Shown here in pieces: positions 1 through 5,207 of a stretch of DNA of 5,207 bases. Every line of letters begins with the position of its first letter. Position 1 is the stretch's first letter. The notes under the pieces are model-generated. The model did not search any database. It was not told the origin of the DNA and saw only the letters and a program-made list of their open reading frames with translations. The stretch lies in NCBI GenBank assembly GCA_023416855.1, contig JAEZGU010000234.1:1-5207 (forward strand). The letters are read 5' to 3'. Made by a program: the position numbers and the translations under genes. The DNA comes from Bacillota bacterium. GTDB lineage: Bacteria; Bacillota; Clostridia; Tissierellales; Sedimentibacteraceae.

Positions 1-862
1 ATGCAGTAAGGGCTTTTGTAGGCTCTAAGAAAAAAGAAACAATTATAACCGGTACTGAACCGATTATTGGTCCGAAAAAAGGTATTATGTTAAAAAAACC
101 TATTATTGTACCCATCAATGCTGCATATGGAACTTTAAATAAGTAAAATGCAATTACACAAATTATTCCAACTATTGCAGAATCTAATAGCTTACCATTT
201 ACAAATGACTTGAATATTTTGTTTGCCTGACTAAATACAGTCAATATTTTTTTTGAGCTTTTATCATTAAAGAAAGCATAAATGAATCTTCTTCCTCTTG
301 CAAGAATATCTTCCTTTTCTACAAGCATATATATATTTATAATAAAGCTTGTTATTACAGTAAATGTGCTGGTGCCAATGTTTCTCAAAAATCTCATCAA
401 TATATTTGACATATCTATTAAAAGTCTATTAATAGCATTTTTAACTGATTCACCGGCCTGCAACAAGTAATCTGTCAAATAATCAATATATCTGCTGTCT
501 ATTTTTCCTTTTAGATTATTAATTATTTCAACGACATCAACATTACCATCCATAATAAATTTAACAATATTGTTAATATTATCAACAATTTGTGGTACAA
601 CTTTATATACTATGAAGCTCAGTAATCCAATTAAAATTATGCAGGCAAGGAGTATACCTTGCGAACGTCTCACTTTGAGCTTTCTTACAAAAAAGTTAAC
701 CATAGAATCCAATAAATAAGCCATTATAAGAGCATATATTACAGGCTTAAAGGAATCCATTATCCAACTGAATGTTTTAGGGCTGAATACAATCAATAAT
801 ATTAAAAAAAATAATAATATAATGGGTAACGATATCTTTAATATACTTTTGTTTTTTTCTAT
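1..862 (-). CDS. AI-2E/PerM (YtvI-like) family membrane transporter, C-terminus cut by window edge
   Basis: The minus strand is open for 287 codons from 862 to the window edge with no stop. The product is very hydrophobic, with likely membrane segments near residues 14-28, 33-52, 68-89, 162-181, 225-243 and 246-279. It carries the AI-2E/PerM (PF01594) signature late in the chain: a GKLLDSAIVG-type stretch at 223-232, then a GFFNIIPFFGP motif at 255-265. Family members usually have about 340-400 residues, so perhaps 60-100 are missing. The family includes putative exporters of autoinducer-2 and Na+(Li+)/H+ antiporters; the substrate here cannot be told. B. subtilis ytvI also lies just downstream of pyk, which supports a YtvI-like identity. 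The start is unusual. The frame is closed by TAG at 877-875, and the only codon at proper distance from the AGGGGGG site is ATA at 862-860. Other starts, TTG at 796 (codon 23) and ATG at 760 (codon 35), lack a ribosome binding site and would remove the first membrane segment. Family call is firm; start is inferred. Confidence 0.86.
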   Translation of the reverse strand, partial: MEKNKSILKISLPIILLFFLILLIVFSPKTFSWIMDSFKPVIYALIMAYLLDSMVNFFVRKLKVRRSQGILLACIILIGLLSFIVYKVVPQIVDNINNIVKFIMDGNVDVVEIINNLKGKIDSRYIDYLTDYLLQAGESVKNAINRLLIDMSNILMRFLRNIGTSTFTVITSFIINIYMLVEKEDILARGRRFIYAFFNDKSSKKILTVFSQANKIFKSFVNGKLLDSAIVGIICVIAFYLFKVPYAALMGTIIGFFNIIPFFGPIIGSVPVIIVSFFLEPTKALTA

Positions 863-869
863 GACTTTT

Positions 870-876
870 CCCCCCT
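870..876 (-). promoter_or_regulatory. Shine-Dalgarno site (AGGGGGG) of the AI-2E family gene
   Basis: Read on the minus strand, AGGGGGG lies in the 18-nt gap after the pyk stop codon and is followed after 7 nt by ATA (862-860). This site decides the start of the downstream gene, because no ATG, GTG or TTG occurs within normal distance of it. Its core is a run of six G, which could vary in length by slippage; that is only a possibility. Confidence 0.75.
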
Positions 877-880
877 ATTG

Positions 881-2638
881 TTACATTATTTTAGCTTGAC
901 CTCTGTACACTACACCTAATTTACCATTGACTGTCAATATTTCTCCGTCCTTTATTTTTGTAGTACATCCCTCAGCTCCTACAATAACTTCCTTACCTAA
1001 ATTAAGTCCTGCTATAAATGCATGGGATGTTAATCCGCCTTCTTCAACTATTATAGCTGAAGCAGAAGCCATATAATCCACCACATCCTTGTCTGTTGCA
1101 GTCATTACTATAATGTCATTAGGTTCAAATTTATCTTTTAACTCCGAAGCATTTCTTGCTACTCTTGCTCTTCCGATTATCGTTTCTTTTCCTACTCCCA
1201 CTTTCTTGTACAAAAGCTCACTTACAATATGAACTTTTAATAAATTGGTGCTTCCGGAAATACCTACAGGTACCCCTGCAGTTATAACTATTAGGTCACC
1301 ATTTTCGATATAACCTAACTCCAACGCTCCTTCAACCGATTTATCTATAATTGCATCAGTTGAATTCATTCTACCTATTTTTATTGGGTAAACTCCCCAA
1401 TATAATGCTAATTTACGCATAACCCTTTCACTTTCTGTAGCTGCAATAATAGGAGCTATTGGTCTGTATTTAGAAACTGCTGCAGCTGTATAGCCTGATG
1501 ATGTAGCAGATATAATCGCTGATGCATTTAAGTCTAAGCATGTTCTGCATGTAGCATAACTTATTGAATCTGTAATTCCGTTTTCAAACTTAACGTTTTT
1601 ATTTTGCAAAATTTCTTTGTAGTTTAATGAGTTTTCTATCATAATTGCTATTCTTGACATTGTATTTACTGCTTCTAATGGATAATTTCCGGATGCAGTT
1701 TCTCCGGACAGCATAATAGCATCTGATCCTTCAAATATAGCAGTAGCAACATCAGAAACTTCAGCTCTTGTTGGTCTTGGATTTCTCATCATTGAATCAA
1801 GCATTTGTGTTGCTGTTATAACAGGTTTTCCTGCGTCATTACATTTGCTTATCAACATTTTTTGCACAAGAGGTACTTCCTCTGCTAGTATTTCTACACC
1901 TAAATCTCCTCTTGCCACCATTATACCATCAGACACTTCAATAATTTCATCGATATTTTCTACACCTTGTCTATTTTCTATTTTTGAAATAATCATTATG
2001 TGATCAGCATTCTCTTCTTCTAAAATTCTTCTGATTGATATAACGTCCTCTGCCTTTCTAATAAATGAAGCGGCTATATAGTCAACATCATTTTCTATCC
2101 CAAATTTGATGTCTTTAACATCTCTTTCAGTTAAAGCAGGTAAATTAATGTGAACGTTAGGTACATTTACACCTTTTTTGTTTTTTACAATACCGCCGTT
2201 TTTAACAATACATTTTAAGTCCGTATCATTTATTGTTTCAATAACCTGCAACGATATGAGACCATCATCTATTAATACTGTATCTCCGGGCTTAACGTCT
2301 ATTGCAAATTTGTCGTATGTTAAACTGATGATTTCTTCGTTTCCAAGCAATTCTCTTGATGTAAGTATAATGTTCTGTCCTTCTTTTAATTCTGCTTGAC
2401 CATACACAAAGTCTCTTGTTCTAATCTCAGGCCCTTTAGTATCTAACATAATTGCTGTTGATGTTCCTAAATCTTGTCGAACTTTTTTAATTACATCTAT
2501 CTTCTGCTTATGTTCTTCATGACTTCCGTGTGAAAAGTTTATTCTTGCTACGTTTAGACCATTCATAACTAATTGTCTAAATGTATTCTCATCCTGTGAG
2601 GTAGGTCCAATTGTACATACTATTTTTGTTTTTCTCAT
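881..2638 (-). CDS. pyk: Pyruvate kinase with extra C-terminal PEP-utiliser-like domain
   Basis: Converts phosphoenolpyruvate and ADP to pyruvate and ATP, the last step of glycolysis, in the cytoplasm. At 585 residues it is complete and matches the long Bacillus/Geobacillus form. The barrel (A) domain spans about 1-70 and 170-340, the B lid about 71-168, and the C domain about 345-475. Visible active-site parts are ARINFSHGSH at 31-40 (Arg32, Asn34, Ser36), LDTKGPEIR at 65-73 (Asp66), ISKIEN at 217-222 (catalytic Lys219, metal ligand Glu221), MVARGDLGVE at 240-249 (metal ligand Asp245) and TQMLDSM at 277-283. Residues about 478-585 form the extra domain, which resembles the phosphohistidine domain of PEP-utilising enzymes and keeps GGLTSHA at 534-540. 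The start ATG has AGGGAG 8 nt upstream. The gene follows pfkA by 70 nt and precedes the transporter by 18 nt. No residue needed for catalysis appears to be missing. Potassium dependence and the allosteric effector cannot be read with confidence. Confidence 0.98.
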   Translation of the reverse strand: MRKTKIVCTIGPTSQDENTFRQLVMNGLNVARINFSHGSHEEHKQKIDVIKKVRQDLGTSTAIMLDTKGPEIRTRDFVYGQAELKEGQNIILTSRELLGNEEIISLTYDKFAIDVKPGDTVLIDDGLISLQVIETINDTDLKCIVKNGGIVKNKKGVNVPNVHINLPALTERDVKDIKFGIENDVDYIAASFIRKAEDVISIRRILEEENADHIMIISKIENRQGVENIDEIIEVSDGIMVARGDLGVEILAEEVPLVQKMLISKCNDAGKPVITATQMLDSMMRNPRPTRAEVSDVATAIFEGSDAIMLSGETASGNYPLEAVNTMSRIAIMIENSLNYKEILQNKNVKFENGITDSISYATCRTCLDLNASAIISATSSGYTAAAVSKYRPIAPIIAATESERVMRKLALYWGVYPIKIGRMNSTDAIIDKSVEGALELGYIENGDLIVITAGVPVGISGSTNLLKVHIVSELLYKKVGVGKETIIGRARVARNASELKDKFEPNDIIVMTATDKDVVDYMASASAIIVEEGGLTSHAFIAGLNLGKEVIVGAEGCTTKIKDGEILTVNGKLGVVYRGQAKIM

Positions 2639-2646
2639 CTATTTCA

Positions 2647-2652
2647 CTCCCT
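2647..2652 (-). promoter_or_regulatory. Shine-Dalgarno site (AGGGAG) of pyk
   Basis: On the minus strand AGGGAG lies 8 nt before the ATG at 2638-2636. It supports that ATG as the start, which also matches the usual MRKTKIVCTIGP beginning of the family. Confidence 0.85.
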
Positions 2653-2655
2653 TAC

Positions 2656-2710
2656 TTTCAATTGATTAACAATTGCTTATCTACTGCCTATCTATTGCTC
2701 ATCCATTGTT
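2656..2710 (-). repeat. Five degenerate tandem copies of an 11-nt unit between pfkA and pyk
   Basis: Read on the minus strand, the stretch from 2710 down to 2656 divides without gaps into five 11-nt units. Examples are AGCAATAGATA (2699-2689), GGCAGTAGATA (2688-2678) and AGCAATTGTTA (2677-2667). The consensus is AGCAATWGATA. Positions 3 (C), 4 (A), 6 (T) and 8 (G) are the same in all five units; positions 1, 5, 9, 10 and 11 agree in four. The first unit begins on the last two bases of the pfkA stop codon and the last ends 3 nt before the pyk ribosome binding region. The repeat fills most of the gap. Its function is unknown; it could be slippage-born DNA, a set of protein or RNA binding sites, or a spacer. 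Confidence 0.72.
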
Positions 2711-2720
2711 AAATGGATAA
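2699..2720 (-). other. Hairpin enclosing the pfkA stop codon
   Basis: On the minus strand the arm TTATCCATT (2720-2712) pairs with AATGGATGA (2707-2699) around the four-base loop TAAC. This gives nine pairs, one of them a U-G wobble and only two of them G-C. The loop contains the TAA stop of pfkA. There is no U tract after it, so it is not a standard intrinsic terminator. It may be a weak processing or stability element between the two cistrons, or it may be chance in AT-rich sequence. Confidence 0.45.
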
Positions 2721-3668
2721 TATTTTCGTTAGCTCATATGTATATTTATCAAATGTTTTTTTCATGGATAGTGCTTCTTCTATATCCATGTGGAAAATTT
2801 CATTGCCTTTAACTCCAAGTACCAAGTTATACTTGTCACAGCACAGTAATTCAACTGCTTTTGCTCCCATTTGACTGCCTATTAATCTATCATATACAGA
2901 AGGAGTTCCTCCTCTTTGAGTATAACCTAATACTGAATATCTGGTTGTAATGCCTGTTATTTTCTCTATTTTCTCACTTAATTCCTTGGCATCTCCTGCT
3001 CCCTCTGCAAGCAAAATTATACTGTGCTTTTTACCTCTGGCTCTTCCCTGCAACACCTTGTCACATACCTCTTCTATATTATTATCAACTTCCGGAATAA
3101 TAACCATTTCAGCACCTCCTGCAAGTCCTGAATATAGTGCTATATCTCCACAGTTTCTACCCATAACCTCAATTACGTTAGTCCTTCCGTGTGATGATGA
3201 AGTATCTCTTATTTTTTCCACTGATTCCAATACTGTTGAAAGCGCTGTAAAAAACCCTAATGTATACTGAGTGTATGGTAGATCATTGTCTATTGTACCA
3301 GGTATGCCTATAACAGGTATGCCTACTTTCCCAAGGGCTAATGCTCCATTTAGAGTTCCATCACCACCTATTGTAACAAGTCCGTCTATACCCAAATACT
3401 TTATATTTTTAAGCGCTTTTTGAAATCCTTCTTCTTCAATGAATTCCTTACTCCTTGCACTGCCTAATATGGTACCGCCTCTATGGATAATATCAGCTAC
3501 AGAAGAAAGATTCATTTCCATACTATCTCCTTCTACTAAGCCTCTGAACCCGTTTTTAATACCAACTATATTTATGTTATTATAAATTCCACATCTAACT
3601 ACTGCCCTAATTGCAGCATTCATACCGGGAGCATCACCACCGGCAGTAAGTACACCAATTTTCTTCAT
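2709..3668 (-). CDS. pfkA: ATP-dependent 6-phosphofructokinase
   Basis: Phosphorylates fructose 6-phosphate to fructose 1,6-bisphosphate with ATP, the committed step of glycolysis; the family forms cytoplasmic tetramers. The 319 residues are full length and align without gaps to the Escherichia coli numbering. GGDGT at 101-105 has Gly104, and PGTIDND at 123-129 has Gly124; these glycines mark ATP rather than pyrophosphate use. Catalytic Asp127 is present, as are substrate residues Arg72, Arg162, Met169-Gly170-Arg171, Glu222, Arg243 and Arg252. The effector site for ADP or PEP is largely kept (Arg21, Arg25, Arg154, Glu187, Arg211, Lys213). Position 54 is Leu where E. coli has Arg, but the Geobacillus enzyme also lacks Arg there. 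Oddly, position 249 is Tyr where E. coli and Geobacillus have a His that contacts the sugar phosphate. The start ATG has AGGAGG 5 nt upstream, and that site overlaps the dnaE stop codon, so the two genes are probably translationally coupled. Confidence 0.98.
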   Translation of the reverse strand: MKKIGVLTAGGDAPGMNAAIRAVVRCGIYNNINIVGIKNGFRGLVEGDSMEMNLSSVADIIHRGGTILGSARSKEFIEEEGFQKALKNIKYLGIDGLVTIGGDGTLNGALALGKVGIPVIGIPGTIDNDLPYTQYTLGFFTALSTVLESVEKIRDTSSSHGRTNVIEVMGRNCGDIALYSGLAGGAEMVIIPEVDNNIEEVCDKVLQGRARGKKHSIILLAEGAGDAKELSEKIEKITGITTRYSVLGYTQRGGTPSVYDRLIGSQMGAKAVELLCCDKYNLVLGVKGNEIFHMDIEEALSMKKTFDKYTYELTKILSI

Positions 3669-3673
3669 ACTGT

Positions 3674-3679
3674 CCTCCT
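3674..3679 (-). promoter_or_regulatory. Shine-Dalgarno site (AGGAGG) of pfkA, overlapping the dnaE stop codon
   Basis: On the minus strand the dnaE stop TAG (3680-3678) forms the beginning of TAGGAGG. The AGGAGG core is 5 nt before the pfkA ATG at 3668. A ribosome finishing dnaE therefore covers the pfkA initiation site, which favours coupling of the two genes and indicates that no separate pfkA promoter lies in the 9-nt gap. Confidence 0.9.
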
Positions 3680-5207
3680 ATTGCTCTTTAATTGCAATAT
3701 TTTCATCACCTAATATCGTTTTTAGATTATAAATTAAATTTTCATTATCTAAGTTTACCCAATTCTTTACAGGTAAAACCATATTTGTTTTTTCTTGACT
3801 GTTATAAATTATAACACAATCGTTGCCGGGACACTTACAAATATTTTTAAAAAGTTCATTTTTTATTTTTTTGTAAGTCTCATAGTTTTCAACTTTCAGA
3901 TACAACTTCCTTTGTTTTTTATCCTTTAAATCTATATTGTCTGTATTTATATTATCCTTTTTTAGCTCAGTTATTTTATTACATATAATTTTAGGTTCTG
4001 CTTCCTCTTCGGATGCATCAATTATACCTTCTATAACAACTATATTATCTTCATATAAAATTTCCTTACAACTCTCGTAAATTTTAGGAAAAATTATACC
4101 TTCTACAGTTCCATATAAGTCTTCTAATGTAATAAACGCCATCATGTTGTTATTTTTAGTTATTTTATTTTGTTTTTTAATTATTATTCCACCAATAACA
4201 ATTCTGCTTCCGTCTTGTAAACCTGTTTCTTCATGAGAATCTTTTAACTCCATTATTTCACTTGTGTTAGTGGATGTTTTTCTTTCTAACTCTTTCTCAT
4301 ACTCAGACAATGGATGACCGCTTAAATATACTCCTACCATTTCCTTTTCCATGGCAAGTAATATTTTCTCATTATATTCAGGAAGCTTAGGCATTTCTTC
4401 ATCTGATGTAATGTTTAAATCCTGTGACATTGCATCATCAAATAATGAAAATTGTCCTTCAACATTTCTTTTCTTTTGATTTACAATAGAATCAATGGTT
4501 CTTTCATATATTGCCATAAGCTGTGAACGGTGAACATTTAAAAAGTCAAAAGCACCGCACTTAATTAAGGATTCTATTTGTCGTTTATTTAATACATTTT
4601 GATCTACTTTAGTACAAAAATCAGTAAAAGAAGTAAATTTCCCCTTTTTCTCTCTTGCTGAAACTATATCAGCAATGACATTTGAACCAACATTTTTAAC
4701 CGCTGCAAGACCAAAGCGAATTTTACCGTTTTCTACTGTAAATTTATCACTGCTCTCATTTACATCCGGAGGTAAAATTTCTATTCCTAAACGCTTACAC
4801 TCTCTTATATAAAGAGAAACAGTACCTGTACTGCCCATGATGCTTGATATTAGAGCAGCCATAAACTCTACAGGGTAATAGTGTTTAAGCCATGCTGTTT
4901 CATAAGCTAAAGCTGCATATGCAACGGAATGCGCTTTAGGGAAGGCGTACTTTGCAAATTCCTCCATTAAATCATATATTTTATTTGCAGTTTTTTCATC
5001 TACACCATTTTTTACTGCCCCTATAATTTCCGGCTCCCCATTTTCAGATTGCTTGCCAAAAATGAAGTTCTTTCTTTCTTCAAGCATAACACTCTTTTTT
5101 TTCTTGCCCATGGCACGTCTTAGTAAATCAGAACGCCCCATCGTAAATCCACCTATATCTCTTACTATCTGCATTACCTGTTCCTGATATACCATACAAC
5201 CATATGT
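3678..5207 (-). CDS. dnaE: DNA polymerase III alpha subunit DnaE, C-terminal 509 residues (5' end outside window)
   Basis: Catalytic subunit of bacterial replicative DNA polymerase. The frame is open to the window edge and begins mid-protein at TYGCMVYQEQVMQ, a conserved DnaE fingers segment, so the ATG at 5195 is internal. Clostridial DnaE has roughly 1150 residues; the PHP and palm domains lie outside. Counting from the first visible residue: the fingers continue with LRRAMGKKK (near 29-37) and the YAFPKAHSVAYA segment (near 87-98), which in relatives commonly reads YAFNKSHAAAYA. A helix-hairpin-helix-like part follows (FGLAAVKNVG near 165-174), then CGAFD (217-221), a probable sliding-clamp binding peptide QFSLF (252-256), and the conserved SGHPLSEYE (near 296-304). 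An OB-fold for single-stranded DNA lies near 334-412, and the small C-terminal domain of Gram-positive DnaE near 430-500. No intein or frameshift is visible in this part. It is DnaE rather than PolC, which has a different domain order. It is first in the visible gene string, with pfkA 9 nt downstream. Confidence 0.97.
   Translation of the reverse strand, partial: TYGCMVYQEQVMQIVRDIGGFTMGRSDLLRRAMGKKKKSVMLEERKNFIFGKQSENGEPEIIGAVKNGVDEKTANKIYDLMEEFAKYAFPKAHSVAYAALAYETAWLKHYYPVEFMAALISSIMGSTGTVSLYIRECKRLGIEILPPDVNESSDKFTVENGKIRFGLAAVKNVGSNVIADIVSAREKKGKFTSFTDFCTKVDQNVLNKRQIESLIKCGAFDFLNVHRSQLMAIYERTIDSIVNQKKRNVEGQFSLFDDAMSQDLNITSDEEMPKLPEYNEKILLAMEKEMVGVYLSGHPLSEYEKELERKTSTNTSEIMELKDSHEETGLQDGSRIVIGGIIIKKQNKITKNNNMMAFITLEDLYGTVEGIIFPKIYESCKEILYEDNIVVIEGIIDASEEEAEPKIICNKITELKKDNINTDNIDLKDKKQRKLYLKVENYETYKKIKNELFKNICKCPGNDCVIIYNSQEKTNMVLPVKNWVNLDNENLIYNLKTILGDENIAIKEQ
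4440..4454 (-). other. Probable beta-clamp binding peptide QFSLF in DnaE
   Basis: The codons at 4454-4440 encode Gln-Phe-Ser-Leu-Phe, within GQFSLFD. It lies in a charged, probably flexible linker between the CGAFD region and the conserved SGHPLSEYE segment, ahead of the OB-fold. It matches the general clamp-binding pentapeptide QxSLF/QLSLF, and the location agrees with the internal clamp site of bacterial alpha subunits. Binding itself is inferred from motif and position. Confidence 0.75.

Noticed and set aside
282..470. Plus-strand open frame of 62 codons
   Set aside because: It lies wholly inside and opposite to the AI-2E family gene, and its hydrophobic product reflects the complementary strand of a membrane protein gene. 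No ribosome binding site is seen.
2178..2399. Plus-strand open frame of 73 codons
   Set aside because: It lies opposite the well-conserved B domain part of pyk and has no recognisable features of its own.
2692..2706. Five-codon ATG-to-TAG mini frame (Met-Asp-Glu-Gln) on the minus strand in the pfkA-pyk gap, as a possible leader peptide
   Set aside because: There is no ribosome binding site before it, and it falls inside the 11-nt repeats, which explain the sequence better.
2639..2708. Possible intrinsic terminator or separate pyk promoter in the gap
   Set aside because: The only stems are short and AT-rich without a U tract, and no convincing pair of -35 and -10 boxes at normal spacing could be seen.
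2950..3270. Plus-strand open frame of 106 codons
   Set aside because: It lies opposite conserved pfkA coding sequence; its Ser/Pro/Leu-rich product is typical of an antisense shadow.
5080..5100. A AAA AAG slippery heptamer (5100-5094) in dnaE, in the frame used by dnaX frameshifting, with a stop four codons later in the -1 frame (TGA at 5082-5080)
   Set aside because: The lysine run is part of the conserved RRAMGKKK segment of DnaE, there is no upstream Shine-Dalgarno-like stimulator, I see no obvious downstream hairpin, and a shift would truncate an essential enzyme. It is probably incidental.

Overview
This is an AT-rich window that looks like a chromosomal housekeeping region of a low-GC Gram-positive bacterium, most likely an anaerobe of the Clostridia/Tissierellia type. 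The reasons are AT-rich codon use (many ATA, AGA and TTA codons), strong G-rich Shine-Dalgarno sites, a DnaE with the Gram-positive C-terminal layout, a 585-residue pyruvate kinase with the extra C-terminal domain typical of Bacillus and Clostridia, and the gene order dnaE-pfkA-pyk. I cannot name the genus from the sequence alone.

All four genes lie on the minus strand and are read from the right edge to the left. (1) 5207-3678 is the C-terminal 509 residues of the replicative DNA polymerase III alpha subunit DnaE; the 5' end is cut by the window. (2) 3668-2709 is pfkA, a complete ATP-type 6-phosphofructokinase, only 9 nt after dnaE, with its ribosome binding site overlapping the dnaE stop codon. 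(3) 2638-881 is pyk, a complete pyruvate kinase, 70 nt after pfkA. (4) 862-1 is an AI-2E/PerM (YtvI-like) family membrane protein, 18 nt after pyk, cut by the left edge. It has a good ribosome binding site but no ATG, GTG or TTG at the right distance and appears to start at ATA. No intrinsic terminator or clear promoter is visible between the genes, so they are probably one transcription unit whose promoter and terminator lie outside the window.

PfkA and Pyk are the committed and the final ATP-yielding steps of glycolysis, so their joint transcription is easily understood. Their linkage to the replicase gene is of interest because work in Bacillus subtilis has connected pyruvate kinase, including the Thr-Ser-His motif of its extra C-terminal domain, to control of DNA replication; that motif is intact here.

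I found no mobile element, CRISPR array, RNA gene or obviously new multi-gene system. The least ordinary features are the 70-nt pfkA-pyk gap, which holds five degenerate tandem copies of an 11-nt unit and a hairpin centred on the pfkA stop codon, the apparent ATA start of the membrane protein, and a His-to-Tyr change in the sugar-phosphate site of PfkA.
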